Shown one piece after another: positions 1-8,634 of a stretch of DNA of 52,022 bases. A program made the position numbers and the translations under genes. The notes below the pieces were generated by a model, which ran no database searches, was not told the DNA's origin, and worked only from the letters and a program-made list of their open reading frames with translations. Source of the stretch: an uncultured Planctomycetota bacterium (GTDB lineage: Bacteria; Planctomycetota; Brocadiia; CAIUPP01); the NCBI GenBank assembly GCA_903901045.1, contig CAIUPP010000124.1, positions 1-52,022 on the forward strand. The letters are read 5' to 3'. Each line of letters opens with the position of its first letter. The stretch's first letter is position 1.

Positions 1-87
1 ATGGTTGTGCGGGAGGGGAGAAAGGGGAGGGGGTTCCTCCCATACGCGCCAGTGAATTGGCGGGCTATTTTCATTCTGTCCCTACCC

Positions 88-123
88 TTCGATAAACTCA
101 GGGCCATGAGCGAAGTCGAATGG
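88..123 (+). repeat. Dispersed repeat, TTCGA..AGGGCCATGAGC family
   Basis: The stretch contains TCAGGGCCATGAGCGAAG followed by TCGAATGG. The same pattern recurs at 20499-20534, in reverse complement at 11178-11215, and in part inside the gene at 46598-46623. It lies in the roughly 260 bases before the queD promoter, which otherwise hold only short G/C palindromes such as GCCCCCGAAGGGGGC near 150-170. I see no gene in bases 1-265. Confidence 0.6.
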
Positions 124-265
124 CGGGACGAAAGTGAAGCCGCGCACAGTCTTTGAGCCCCCGAAGGGGGCGTCGGAACGTCCCGCCACGGGTCCGTCGC
201 CCCCTGCGGGGGTTCACAGAATGGCTTCTACAGAGCATTCTCAGTTCTCAACTTTCTCCACAACA

Positions 266-294
266 TTGCCCCATCCGCCCGCTTCTGCTAGAAT
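266..294 (+). promoter_or_regulatory. Putative sigma-70-type promoter of queD
   Basis: TTGCCC at 266-271 and TAGAAT at 289-294 are separated by 17 bases. The gene starts 44 bases downstream. This is a sequence match only; the -10 fits 5 of 6 consensus bases. Confidence 0.45.
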
Positions 295-337
295 TTTCCC
301 CAGTAGCTTCAGTTCCACGACCAAGGGCAATCCACCC

Positions 338-703
338 ATGTATGAACTGCTCATCGAGTCGGAATTCTCCGCCGCCCACCGCCTGCGCGAATACCACGGC
401 GCGTGCGAGAACCTCCACGGCCACAACTGGCGCGTCGAAATGGCCGTCGGCGGGGAAACGCTTGACAAGTTGGGGATGCTCATAGACTTCCGGGAACTCA
501 AACGCATTCTGAACGCGGCGATTGAGCATTTCGACCACGTTTACCTGAACGAGTTGCCGGAGTTCGAGAAGCAGAACCCGACCACCGAGAATATGGCAAG
601 GATTCTCTTCGAGGAATGCGCGCGGCGACTGCCCACGGGCGTGCGCGTGCGAAGCATCAGCGTCTGGGAATCTCCGCGCTGCGGCGCGCGATACAGTGGG
701 TGA
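338..703 (+). CDS. queD: 6-carboxytetrahydropterin synthase (QueD/PTPS family)
   Basis: A 121-residue cytoplasmic enzyme of the 6-pyruvoyl-tetrahydropterin synthase fold. QueD converts dihydroneopterin triphosphate to 6-carboxytetrahydropterin in queuosine/7-deazaguanine synthesis. Visible residues fit the family: zinc ligands His14, His27 and His29 (HGH), catalytic Cys23, the LIDFREL segment around 48-54, HFDHVYLN at 64-71, PTTEN at 81-85 and Glu111 in VWES. The reading frame is open further upstream, but the start at 338 gives the usual family length and lies just after a promoter-like sequence; the upstream extension is low complexity. No other queuosine genes are nearby. A PTPS-III/PTPS-I type substrate cannot be excluded. 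Confidence 0.88.
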   Translation: MYELLIESEFSAAHRLREYHGACENLHGHNWRVEMAVGGETLDKLGMLIDFRELKRILNAAIEHFDHVYLNELPEFEKQNPTTENMARILFEECARRLPTGVRVRSISVWESPRCGARYSG

Positions 704-789
704 AGAGGGCTGCGGCATAGCCGTCACATGATCGCCGTCCTTGTTGTCCTTGCAGTCCCTTATCTCCTTTCGTAATTAGGTAACAAGCC

Positions 790-2079
790 ATGAAACCTGT
801 TCTGCAACTGGCGTTGGATTTTGTGGACCTGGAGCGCGCGCTGGGCGTCGCGCGCGAGGCGGTCGCCGGCGGGGTGGACTGGATCGAGGCGGGCACCCCC
901 CTGATCAAGAGCGAAGGGCTCGACGCCGTGCGGCGTCTCCGCGCGGAGTTCCCCAAAGCCACGATCGTCGCCGATTTGAAGACGATGGACGCCGGGCGCG
1001 CGGAGATCGAGATGGCCGCCAAGGCGGGAGCGAATGTCGCGCTCGTGCTGGGCGTCGCCTCCGACGGCACGCTCAGGGAATGCTTCGAGGCCGGGCGCAA
1101 CTACGGTATCCAGGTGGGCGTTGACCTGATCCGCGTGGCCGACCCGGTCGCCCGCGCCGCGCAAGTGCAGGAGTGGGGCGGGCACCTCGTTGTCGCGCAC
1201 ACCGGCATTGACGAGCAGATGCGCGGGGAGGCCCCCTTCGACCTGATCCGCCGCATCGCCGGCACGCTCTCCATCCCCGTCGCCGCCGCAGGCGGCTTGA
1301 ACAGCGAGACGGCGGTGGATGCGCTGGAGGCGGGCGCGTCGATCCTCATCGTCGGCGGGGCAATCACCAAGTCCGCCGACGCGCGCACGGCCGCCGGGCA
1401 GATCGCCGGCGCTCTGCGCACCGGCAAACGCGTGGAGTCCACCCTCTACAAGCGCGTCTCGGAAAAGAACATCCGCGAGGCGCTGATGAAGGTCTCGACC
1501 GCCAACATTTCCGACGCCGCGCACCGGATGCCCTGCATGGAGGGGATACGCCCCATCGCCCCGGGCCTCAAGCTCGTCGGGGCCGCCGTCACCGCGCGCA
1601 CGCTTCCGGGCGACTGGTCCAAGCCGGTGCAGGCGATCGATGCCGCGCAGCCGGGGGACGTGGTCGTCATCGACGCCTGCGGGCGCGGCCCGGCCGTCTG
1701 GGGAGAACTGGCCACGCACAGCGCGCTCCAGCGCAAGGTGAGCGGAGTGGTGATCGACGGCGCGATCCGCGACACCCCCGAGATACTCGCGCTCAAGTTC
1801 CCGGGGTTCGCCCGGCTGACGCTCTCCCACGCGGGGGAGCCGCGCGGGCATGGGGAGATCAATTGCCCCGTCACCGTCGGAGGGCTGCGCGTCGAGCCGG
1901 GGGACTGGATCGTCGGCGACGACGACGGCGTGGTGGTCCTGCCCAAAGCGCGCGCGGTGGAGATCGCCAACTACGCCCTGGACTGCATGGAGCGCGAGAA
2001 CCGCATCCGCGACGAGATCGAGAGAGGCGAGACGACACTGGGCAAAGTCGCGGACTTGCTGCGGTGGGATAAGAAATAA
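790..2079 (+). CDS. Hexulose-6-phosphate synthase / RraA-family fusion protein
   Basis: A 429-residue two-domain protein. Residues 1 to about 215 form an orotidine-phosphate-decarboxylase-like TIM barrel of the 3-hexulose-6-phosphate synthase/KGPDC type, with the signature DLKTMD (Asp62, Lys64, Asp67) and the AAAGG and IVGGAIT phosphate-binding turns. Residues from about 225 to the end match the RraA/HMG-CHA aldolase fold (GELATHSALQRK, VIDGAIRD, VGDDDGVVV). Hps joins formaldehyde and ribulose 5-phosphate, or runs in reverse to make ribulose 5-phosphate. Such fusions are best known from archaea and some bacteria. The role of the RraA part is unsettled: an aldolase or decarboxylase activity is more likely than RNase E control. 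No hexulose isomerase is adjacent. Confidence 0.85.
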   Translation: MKPVLQLALDFVDLERALGVAREAVAGGVDWIEAGTPLIKSEGLDAVRRLRAEFPKATIVADLKTMDAGRAEIEMAAKAGANVALVLGVASDGTLRECFEAGRNYGIQVGVDLIRVADPVARAAQVQEWGGHLVVAHTGIDEQMRGEAPFDLIRRIAGTLSIPVAAAGGLNSETAVDALEAGASILIVGGAITKSADARTAAGQIAGALRTGKRVESTLYKRVSEKNIREALMKVSTANISDAAHRMPCMEGIRPIAPGLKLVGAAVTARTLPGDWSKPVQAIDAAQPGDVVVIDACGRGPAVWGELATHSALQRKVSGVVIDGAIRDTPEILALKFPGFARLTLSHAGEPRGHGEINCPVTVGGLRVEPGDWIVGDDDGVVVLPKARAVEIANYALDCMERENRIRDEIERGETTLGKVADLLRWDKK

Positions 2080-2090
2080 CTGGGGAGAAC

Positions 2091-2220
2091 GGATTCAACG
2101 TTCAACATCCAACGTTCAACTTTCAACATTCAACAAACAGCGAGACGCCGCCCCGCAAACTCTGTTGTTGCCGTCGCTTGAACGTTGGACGTTGAACGTT
2201 GGATGTTGAACGTTGAATCC
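2091..2220. repeat. Perfect 30-bp inverted repeat of AACGTTCAAC units
   Basis: Bases 2091-2120 are the exact reverse complement of 2191-2220, enclosing a 70-base loop. The arms are made of CAACGTTCAAC/CAACATCCAAC-like words, and more degenerate copies continue just inside them (2121-2134 and 2178-2190). The element fills the gap between two co-oriented genes. It can form a very stable hairpin in RNA from either strand and may act as a terminator or mRNA stabiliser. It looks like a low-complexity mobile repeat. Confidence 0.85.
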
Positions 2221-2322
2221 GTTCAGCCGTCGTTCTTGCACTTTTCAACCGCCGCCGAACGTGGTATCCTGAATGGAAGCCGTTGGAATCCGGGCAGGTT
2301 CATCAGAGAAGAGGAGAGAGCT

Positions 2323-3114
2323 GTGATCGTCATCGCCGAACGGATCAACGCGACGCGCAAGCGCATTGGCAAAGCCGTGGCCGACCGGGACGCCGCATTC
2401 ATCGCCAAGGAGGCGCGCGACCAGGCCGACGCCGGCGCCACCCACATCGACTGCAACGCCGGCCGCAAGCCGGAACGCGAAATCGAGGACCTCAAGTGGA
2501 TGATTGGCATCGTGCAGGAAGCCGTGGATCTGCCGCTGTGCATCGACAGCCCGAACGCCGCCGCCATCACCGCCGGGCTCAAGCTGGTCAAAAAGGTCCC
2601 GATTATCAATTCGGTGACTGCGGAGAAGGCCAAGATCGAGCAAGTGATGCCGCTGGCGCGCGATCACGAATCGCAGTTGGTCGCCCTGTGCATGAGCGAC
2701 GCCGGGATGCCCGCCTCCAAGGAGGACCGTCTCACGGCGCTGAAGATGATCCTCGAAGCCGCGGCGAAGTACAACATCGCCGAGGAGCGCCTCTATTTCG
2801 ACCCGCTCATCGTGCCGGTCAGCACCAACGCCGCCGAGGCGATCGCCGCCATGGAGACGGTCCGCTACGTCGCCACCCAGACCAAGGCGCACACCACCTG
2901 CGGACTGAGCAACATCTCCTTCGGGCTGCCCAACCGCAACGTGCTGAACCGCACGTACCTGGCGATGCTGATCGCCGCCGGGCTCGATGGCGTCATCATG
3001 GACCCCACCGAGCCGCACATGATGGCCACCGTTCTGGCCGGCCGCGCCCTGATGGGCCGCGACGAGTGGTGCATGGAGTACATCCAGGCGGGCCGCGCGG
3101 AGAAGCTGGATTGA
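2323..3114 (+). CDS. Methyltetrahydrofolate:corrinoid protein methyltransferase (AcsE-like)
   Basis: A 263-residue pterin-binding TIM barrel of the dihydropteroate-synthase-like family. It matches the size and key residues of MeTr/AcsE, which moves the methyl group of CH3-H4folate to a corrinoid protein. Visible residues are DSPN at 75-78 (Asp75), Asn96 in PIINSV, Asp160 in YFDPL, and GLSNISFGLPNR at 194-205. In Moorella MeTr the folate contacts are Asp75, Asn96, Asp160 and Asn199. The start is GTG at 2323, preceded by GAGGAGAG; the frame is open upstream but runs through the low-complexity repeat. No corrinoid protein or CO dehydrogenase is adjacent, so the partner is unknown. It could serve one-carbon salvage rather than acetogenesis. 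Confidence 0.85.
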   Translation: MIVIAERINATRKRIGKAVADRDAAFIAKEARDQADAGATHIDCNAGRKPEREIEDLKWMIGIVQEAVDLPLCIDSPNAAAITAGLKLVKKVPIINSVTAEKAKIEQVMPLARDHESQLVALCMSDAGMPASKEDRLTALKMILEAAAKYNIAEERLYFDPLIVPVSTNAAEAIAAMETVRYVATQTKAHTTCGLSNISFGLPNRNVLNRTYLAMLIAAGLDGVIMDPTEPHMMATVLAGRALMGRDEWCMEYIQAGRAEKLD

Positions 3115-3221
3115 TACAATGAGGAAAACGCCTGAGAAATCGGACATGCGCGCGGAATACGATTTCTCCAAGGGCGTTCGTGGTAAGCATGCTGCGCGCT
3201 ACGCTGATGGGAGTAACGCCT

Positions 3222-3434
3222 GCGTCCCGGAGGGACGCGGGGATAATAGGCCGGCACTTCAGTGCCGGTGTACCGGCGCTGCCATTTCTCCTGTTCGCAT
3301 CGCGTCCCGTAGGGACGCGGGGAAATCTGCCTCGCTGCCGGTTTCCCAGCGTCCCGCCGGGACGCTGAAAACGAAGAACGCGGCGCGAAGCAGGGGCTGA
3401 AGCCCCTGCCTATTGTCCCACCGTCCCTCTGGGA
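3222..3434. repeat. Cluster of short GC palindromes (CGTCCC..GGGACG)
   Basis: The 365-base gap before mcsA holds four copies of a CGTCCCnnnGGGACG palindrome (3222-3240, 3301-3319, 3350-3366, 3418-3434). It also holds GCCGGCACTTCAGTGCCGG near 3250 and a GCAGGGGCTGAAGCCCCTGC hairpin near 3392. A weak TATAGT box at 3453-3458 could be part of the mcsA promoter. No open reading frame here looks real. The palindromes read as REP-type intergenic hairpins. Confidence 0.6.
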
Positions 3435-3479
3435 CGGACGCAAGGCGCACGATATAGTGACAATTCTAGGACGAACCGC

Positions 3480-3974
3480 ATGAAGTGCGAGAACTGCAAC
3501 AATCAGGAAGCCACGGTCCACTATACCGAGATCGAGGGCGCGGAGAAGCACGAGATACACCTGTGCGAGGAGTGCTATCGCCAGAAGGCCGCGCCCGTCC
3601 AGCAGGTGGCCGACCTGGGGGAGATGCTCAAGACGCTGCTGCACGGCGCGATCAAGGAGCAGGGGGCCGCGTCCAAGGCGCTCTGCCCCACCTGCGGCAT
3701 CAGCCTGGCGGAGTTCCGCGGCACGGGCCGCTTCGGCTGCCCGAACGATTACAAGGTCTTCCAGGACGCCATCACGCCGCTGCTGGAGAAGATTCAGCAC
3801 GGCGTGCGCCACGTGGGGACGGTTCCCTCGCGCGCGGGGCTGGAACTGGAGAAGGAAAACGAATTGATCCGCCTGCGCCGCGAGCTGGAGCGGGCGGTGC
3901 AGCGCGAGGAGTACGAGGAGGCGGCCAAAATCCGCGACCGCATTCGCGAGCTGGCCGAGCACGATGGCGATTGA
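3480..3974 (+). CDS. mcsA: McsA-like activator of protein arginine kinase (UVR motif)
   Basis: A 164-residue zinc-finger protein that activates the arginine kinase McsB and links it to ClpC. It has CxxC pairs at Cys3/Cys6, Cys29/Cys32 and Cys69/Cys72. A further motif, GRFGCPNDY, has Cys87 but an Asp where Bacillus McsA has the second Cys, so the last site may bind metal differently. A UVR motif (UvrB/UvrC-like coiled coil) covers about 134-160. The gene is followed directly by mcsB, whose start overlaps its last 11 bases, which implies translational coupling. No ctsR gene precedes it, unlike the Firmicutes operon. Confidence 0.9.
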   Translation: MKCENCNNQEATVHYTEIEGAEKHEIHLCEECYRQKAAPVQQVADLGEMLKTLLHGAIKEQGAASKALCPTCGISLAEFRGTGRFGCPNDYKVFQDAITPLLEKIQHGVRHVGTVPSRAGLELEKENELIRLRRELERAVQREEYEEAAKIRDRIRELAEHDGD

Positions 3975-5025
3975 TTTCGGCGAACGCATCGGTCAGTGGA
4001 TGTCCGGCGCCGGTCGCGACAGCGACGTGGTGATCAGTTCCCGCGTGCGCCTCGCCCGCAACATCGCCGGCCACCGCTTCATGAGCCGCGCCAGCCTGGA
4101 GGAGCGCCGCGAACTGGCCGCCAAGCTGCATCAGGCCGTGCTGGCCGCGCACGTCGCGCCGTCGGTCCGCTACGCGGACCTGGAGGCGCTGCCGGAAGTG
4201 GACCGCGCCATGCTGGCGGAGCGCCACCTCATCAGCCGCGAGCATGCCGAGGCGGAAGGCCCGCGCGGGGTCGCCTTCTCCGAGGAGGAGACCGTCTCGG
4301 TGATGGTCAACGAGGAGGACCATCTGCGCATGCAGGTGCTCCACGGCGGGCTGGACCTGGAGAATACCTGGTCGGAGATGCAGGGGGTCGATCGCGCCAT
4401 CGAACGCGAGGTGCCGTACGCCTTCGACAGCCAGTTCGGCTACCTGACCGCCTGTCCGACCAACGTCGGCACCGGCCTGCGCGTGAGCGTGATGCTCCAC
4501 CTCCCCGCGCTGGCGATGACGCGCGAACTGCAGCGCGTCTTCAACGCCGCCGCCAAGATCGATTTCATCGTCCGCGGCCTCTACGGCGAGGGGACGCAGG
4601 GGCATGGCGATTTCTTTCAGATCAGCAACCAGAAATCGCTGGGCCGTTCCGAGCGCGAGATCATCGGCAGCCTCGAAGTGGTCATCCCGCAGATCATCCG
4701 GTATGAACGCCGGGTGCGCGACGGGCTGATCGGCGAGCATCGCCGCCAGGTGGAGGACCGCGTCTGGCGCGCGCAGGGCATCCTGCTCAGCGCGCGGGTG
4801 ATCAGCTCCGAGGAAGCGCTGCACCTGCTGAGCCAGCTTCGGCTGGGGATCAACATCGGCATCATCAAGGAGTACGATATTCCGCTGGTGCACCGGCTGT
4901 TCATGCTCTCGCGCCCGGCGCATCTGCAAAAGCTGGAAGGCGCGGAACTGGACGCGCTGGCGCGCGATGCCGCGCGCGCGGACTTCCTGCGCCGGAGCCT
5001 GACCGCGCCGCGCGGGAAGGCGTAG
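3964..5025 (+). CDS. mcsB: Protein arginine kinase McsB
   Basis: A 353-residue ATP:guanido phosphotransferase-fold kinase that phosphorylates arginine residues and marks proteins for ClpC-dependent degradation. The N-terminal VVISSRVRLARNI binds ATP phosphates. The loop CPTNVGTGLR contains Cys164, equivalent to the catalytic-region cysteine of guanidino kinases. Length equals that of Bacillus McsB. The C-terminal receptor region that recognises pArg is present. The gene overlaps mcsA by 11 bases and is followed after 326 bases by clpC, as expected for a pArg-ClpC degradation module. I see no sign of degradation of the reading frame. Confidence 0.93.
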   Translation: MAIDFGERIGQWMSGAGRDSDVVISSRVRLARNIAGHRFMSRASLEERRELAAKLHQAVLAAHVAPSVRYADLEALPEVDRAMLAERHLISREHAEAEGPRGVAFSEEETVSVMVNEEDHLRMQVLHGGLDLENTWSEMQGVDRAIEREVPYAFDSQFGYLTACPTNVGTGLRVSVMLHLPALAMTRELQRVFNAAAKIDFIVRGLYGEGTQGHGDFFQISNQKSLGRSEREIIGSLEVVIPQIIRYERRVRDGLIGEHRRQVEDRVWRAQGILLSARVISSEEALHLLSQLRLGINIGIIKEYDIPLVHRLFMLSRPAHLQKLEGAELDALARDAARADFLRRSLTAPRGKA

Positions 5026-5051
5026 ACGACGTTGGCAGGCGTTAATTAATT

Positions 5052-5192
5052 GTCATTGCGAGGCCGAGCGCAGTGAAGGCCGTGGCAATCTTCAAGTTTT
5101 CCGTTGCCGTTTGTCGCGGCAAGGGACGGCTACGGAAATAAGGAAGATTGCCGCGTCGTTCCCCGCGTTGCGGGGGAACTCCTCGCAATGAC
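5052..5192. repeat. Palindromic element bounded by GTCATTGCGAGG arms
   Basis: The outer arms GTCATTGCGAGG (5052-5063) and CCTCGCAATGAC (5181-5192) are perfect inverses. Nested inside are GGCAATCTT (5084-5092) and AAGATTGCC (5144-5152). Other members of the family are at 18418, 26598-26727, 32023-32122 and, degenerate, 34637-34790. The element sits between mcsB and clpC and would form a cruciform or a long RNA hairpin. The rest of the 326-base gap holds a GGCGGGCTTTAGCCCGCC hairpin near 5276 and a TATACT -10-like box at 5242-5247. Confidence 0.8.
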
Positions 5193-5351
5193 CACTCATG
5201 AGAGAAATTCGCGCCGCATTCAATCCGCGGCGCGCATCCGTTATACTGAATACTGTTCGCATCGACTCGTGCAGGGCGGGCTTTAGCCCGCCGCCGTGTC
5301 AGCACTCAATGACTCGTTCGCACCGCCGCTTCTTTGCAGTAGGAGAAACAA

Positions 5352-7874
5352 ATGTTTTACGACCGATTCACCGACCGGGCCCGCAAGGTGATGGCCTACG
5401 CGCGCCAGGAGGCCCAGCGTTTCAACCATGACTACATCGGCACCGAGCATATCCTGCTCGGGCTGATCAAGGAGGGCAGCGGCGTCGCCGCCAACGTCCT
5501 GCGCAACCTGGATGTGGACATCAAGAAAATCCGCCTCGAAGTCGAGAAGATGGTGCAATCCAGCCCCGACGTCGCGACCAAGGGGCAGTTGCCCTTCACC
5601 CCGCGCGCCAAGAAGGTGATCGAGTTCTCGCTGGAGGAGGCGCGCGCCCTCGGGCACAACTACATCGGCACCGAGCACATCCTGCTCGGCCTGCTGCGTG
5701 AGAACGAAGGAGTGGCCGCCCACGTCCTGCTGAACCTGGGAGTGAAGCTGGAAGATGTGCGCGAGGAGGTGCTCAACCTGCTCGGCGCGGACGCCCAGGC
5801 GCAGTCGGGCCGCACCGGCGAGCCGGAGGCTCCCAACGGCGAGCCCCCCGCCGAGCCGCGCGGCAACGGCCCCCGCACCAAGTCCAAGACCCCCGCGCTG
5901 GACAGCTTCGGCCGCGACCTGACCGTGCTGGCGCGCGAGCAGAAGCTCGATCCGGTGATCGGCCGCGCCAAGGAAATCGAGCGGCTGATGACCGTTCTTT
6001 CCCGCCGCACCAAGAACAACCCGGTGCTGCTCGGCGAGGCGGGCGTCGGCAAGACCGCCATCGTCGAGGGGCTGGCGCAGGCCATCGTCGCCAACAACGT
6101 CCCGGAGCTCCTGCGCGACCGTCGCATCGTGGTGCTCGACCTGGCCCTCATGGTGGCCGGCACTAAGTACCGCGGGCAATTCGAGGAGCGCATCAAGGCG
6201 GTGCTCAGCGAAGTGCGCCGCGCGCACAATGTGATTCTCTTCATCGACGAGTTGCACACGCTGGTGGGCGCGGGCGGCGCGGAGGGGGCGATTGACGCCT
6301 CCAACGTCCTGAAGCCCGCCCTCTCGCGCGGCGAGATTCAGTGCATCGGCGCGACCACGCTGGATGAATACCGCAAGTACATCGAGAAAGACGCCGCCCT
6401 GGAGCGCCGCTTCCAGACGATCATGGTGGAGCCTCCCACCAAGGCGGAGGCGATTGAGATTCTCAAGGGGCTGCGCGACCGCTACGAAGCGCACCACCGC
6501 GTCCAGATCACCGACAGCGCCATCGAGAGCGCCGTGGAACTGGCCAACCGTTACATCACCGGGCGCTTCCTGCCCGACAAGGCGATTGACGTGATCGACG
6601 AGGGCGGAGCGCGGGTGCGCCTGCGCTCCATGACCGCCCCGCCGGACGTGAAGGAACTGGAGGCGGAGATCGCCGGGCTGAACAAGGAGAAGGACGAAGC
6701 GGTCGCCATGCAGGATTTCGAGCGCGCCGCCAGCCTGCGCGACAAGGCGGAGAAGCTCAAGAAGAAGATGGAGCAGATCCAGAAGGAATGGCGCGAGTCC
6801 GCCACGGAGACCGACGGCGTGGTGGATGACGAAGTGGTCGCCGAAGTCGTCAGCAAGATGACGGGCGTGCCTCTCACCCGCCTGGAGAGCCACGAAGCGG
6901 AGCGGCTCCTCAAGATGGAGGATGAGCTCCACAAGATGGTCGTCAGCCAGGAGGAGGCGATTCACGCCATCGCGCGCGCCGTGCGCCGCAGCCGCGCGGG
7001 ACTGAAGAACCCGAACCGCCCGGTCGGCTCCTTCATCTTCCTGGGCCCCACCGGCGTCGGCAAGACGCTGCTGGCGCGCGCCCTGGCCCGGTTCATGTTC
7101 GGCTCCGAGGAAGCGCTCGTCCAGGTGGACATGTCCGAGTACATGGAAAAGCACAACGTCTCGCGCCTGATCGGCGCGCCGCCGGGGTACGTCGGCTACG
7201 AAGAGGGGGGACAGCTTACCGAGAAGATCCGCCGCCGCCCCTACAGCGTGGTGCTGCTGGATGAGATCGAGAAGGCGCACGGCGACGTGTTCAACATGCT
7301 CCTGCAGATCATGGAGGAGGGCCGTCTCACCGACTCCTTCGGCCGCAAGGTGGACTTCCGCAACACGCTGCTGGTGATGACCAGCAACCTCGGGGCCGAG
7401 ACGATCAAGCAGCAGTCCGGCCTGGGCTTCCGCCGCGCGGGGGGAGACCAGACCTACGAGACGATGAAGAAGCAGTTGATGGAGGAGGTGGAGAAGCACT
7501 TCCGGCCGGAGTTCCTCAACCGCCTGGACGACGTCATCGTCTTCCGCAGCCTCACCAAGGACGACCTGCGCATCATCGTGGATTTCGAGTTCGCCAACGT
7601 GCTCGCCCGCGCCGCCGGCCGCGGCGTGGCGATCGATCTCAGCGCCGAGTCGCGCGACTACCTGATCGACAAAGGGTACAGCCCCGATTTCGGCGCGCGC
7701 CCGCTGCGCCGCGTGATCGAGCACGAGATCGAGGACCCGCTCAGCGAGGACATCCTGCGCGGCATGTTCAAGTCGGGCTCGAAGATCGTCGTGCGCGTGA
7801 AGGACAAGCACCTCTACTTCGACAGCGTCGAAGCCGCCCCCGCCGCCGAAGGGGCCAAGGCCGAAAAGGAGTAG
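5352..7874 (+). CDS. clpC: ClpC-type AAA+ unfoldase (ATP-dependent Clp protease subunit)
   Basis: An 840-residue Hsp100 unfoldase that feeds substrates to ClpP. The N-terminal double Clp repeat (about 1-145) begins [13 protein letters not shown]. The first AAA+ domain has Walker A GEAGVGKT near residue 230 and Walker [15 protein letters not shown]-containing middle domain (about 440-470, [16 protein letters not shown]) marks ClpC rather than ClpA or ClpB. The second AAA+ domain has GPTGVGKT near 566 and ends with FGARPLRR. The start is preceded by TAGGAGA. It lies downstream of mcsA-mcsB, so arginine-phosphorylated proteins are the expected clients. No CIRCE or CtsR operator is visible upstream. 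Confidence 0.95.
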   Translation: MFYDRFTDRARKVMAYARQEAQRFNHDYIGTEHILLGLIKEGSGVAANVLRNLDVDIKKIRLEVEKMVQSSPDVATKGQLPFTPRAKKVIEFSLEEARALGHNYIGTEHILLGLLRENEGVAAHVLLNLGVKLEDVREEVLNLLGADAQAQSGRTGEPEAPNGEPPAEPRGNGPRTKSKTPALDSFGRDLTVLAREQKLDPVIGRAKEIERLMTVLSRRTKNNPVLLGEAGVGKTAIVEGLAQAIVANNVPELLRDRRIVVLDLALMVAGTKYRGQFEERIKAVLSEVRRAHNVILFIDELHTLVGAGGAEGAIDASNVLKPALSRGEIQCIGATTLDEYRKYIEKDAALERRFQTIMVEPPTKAEAIEILKGLRDRYEAHHRVQITDSAIESAVELANRYITGRFLPDKAIDVIDEGGARVRLRSMTAPPDVKELEAEIAGLNKEKDEAVAMQDFERAASLRDKAEKLKKKMEQIQKEWRESATETDGVVDDEVVAEVVSKMTGVPLTRLESHEAERLLKMEDELHKMVVSQEEAIHAIARAVRRSRAGLKNPNRPVGSFIFLGPTGVGKTLLARALARFMFGSEEALVQVDMSEYMEKHNVSRLIGAPPGYVGYEEGGQLTEKIRRRPYSVVLLDEIEKAHGDVFNMLLQIMEEGRLTDSFGRKVDFRNTLLVMTSNLGAETIKQQSGLGFRRAGGDQTYETMKKQLMEEVEKHFRPEFLNRLDDVIVFRSLTKDDLRIIVDFEFANVLARAAGRGVAIDLSAESRDYLIDKGYSPDFGARPLRRVIEHEIEDPLSEDILRGMFKSGSKIVVRVKDKHLYFDSVEAAPAAEGAKAEKE

Positions 7875-7880
7875 CACTCC

Positions 7881-8261
7881 ATGTGGCCCAAGTTGCTGTG
7901 GATCGGCGGAGCCGGAGCGCTGGGCGCGCTGGCGCGCTACGGGCTGGGGGGGCTGATTCAGCAGCGCGTCCCCGGCAGCGACTTCCCCTGGGGAACGCTG
8001 GTGGTGAACCTCTCCGGCTGCCTGCTCTTCGGCTTCCTCTGGACGATGGCCGAACGGCGGCTCCCCTTCGCCCCGGAGGCCCGGCTCTTCGTCTTCATCG
8101 GCTTCCTCGGCGCCTTCACCACCTTCAGCACCTTCGCCTACGAGACCGGCTCCATGCTGGAGTCGGGCCAGTGGTGGACCGCCGCCGGAAATCTCCTGGC
8201 GCAGAACGTCGGCGGAATCCTCTGCCTGCTGGCCGGGATGGCCTGCGGACGGCTTGTGTAA
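7881..8261 (+). CDS. crcB: Fluoride channel Fluc/CrcB
   Basis: A 126-residue, four-helix membrane protein of the dual-topology fluoride exporter family. Family motifs are clear: GALGALARYGL near the N-terminus, GTLVVNLSGCLLFG in helix 2 (the Asn of the fluoride path), and GFLGAFTTFSTFAYE with the conserved TTFSTF phenylalanine-box segment in helix 3. Its ribosome site AAGGAG overlaps the end of clpC, only 6 bases upstream, so it is probably co-transcribed. No fluoride riboswitch is present before it. It is followed by a DUF190 gene, a common partner. Confidence 0.94.
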   Translation: MWPKLLWIGGAGALGALARYGLGGLIQQRVPGSDFPWGTLVVNLSGCLLFGFLWTMAERRLPFAPEARLFVFIGFLGAFTTFSTFAYETGSMLESGQWWTAAGNLLAQNVGGILCLLAGMACGRLV

Positions 8262-8274
8262 AGAAGGAGCGGCT

Positions 8275-8634
8275 ATGAAACTTCCAGCCGAGGCGCAACT
8301 GCTGCGCATCTTCATCGGCGAGAGCGACCGGCATCACGGCCGCCCCCTGCATCAGGTGATCGTGGAGGAGGCGCGCCGGCGCGGCATGGCCGGGGCCACC
8401 GTCCTGCGCGGCCTGGCCGGATTCGGCGCGCACAGCCGCATGCATACCGCGCACGTCCTGCGCCTCAGCGAGGACTTGCCGCTGGTGATCGAGATCGTCG
8501 ACAACCCGGAGCGCATCGCCGCCTTCCTGCCGGAACTGGACAAGCTGATCCCGGAGGGGCTGGTGACCCTGGAGAAAGTCCAGGTCATCGCCTACCGCGC
8601 CGAAACTGACAGAAATGGAACGTCTCAGGCTTGA
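8275..8634 (+). CDS. DUF190 family protein (CrcB-associated)
   Basis: A 119-residue cytoplasmic protein of the DUF190 family, a small PII/ACT-like alpha-beta fold. Family hallmarks are RIFIGESDRHHGRPLHQ at the N-terminus and GMAGATVLRGLAGFG in the middle. The ATG at 8275 follows an AAGGAG site and starts 13 bases after the crcB stop. DUF190 genes commonly sit beside crcB, which suggests a regulatory or accessory role in fluoride resistance. That role is inferred from context only. Confidence 0.88.
   Translation: MKLPAEAQLLRIFIGESDRHHGRPLHQVIVEEARRRGMAGATVLRGLAGFGAHSRMHTAHVLRLSEDLPLVIEIVDNPERIAAFLPELDKLIPEGLVTLEKVQVIAYRAETDRNGTSQA

Noticed and set aside
134-337. N-terminal extension of queD
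   Set aside because: The extension is low complexity, overlaps the promoter-like sequence and is absent from the enzyme family.
5286-5320. CAGCACTC before clpC as a CIRCE operator
   Set aside because: Only one half of the inverted repeat is present; the partner arm does not match.
7875-7880. A fluoride riboswitch for crcB
   Set aside because: Only six bases separate clpC and crcB, so there is no room for the aptamer.
5283-8315. A 1010-codon open frame antisense to clpC and crcB
   Set aside because: It mirrors the codon pattern of a GC-rich gene on the other strand. It is rich in His, Asp, Arg and Gly with no family motif, and clpC is unambiguous.
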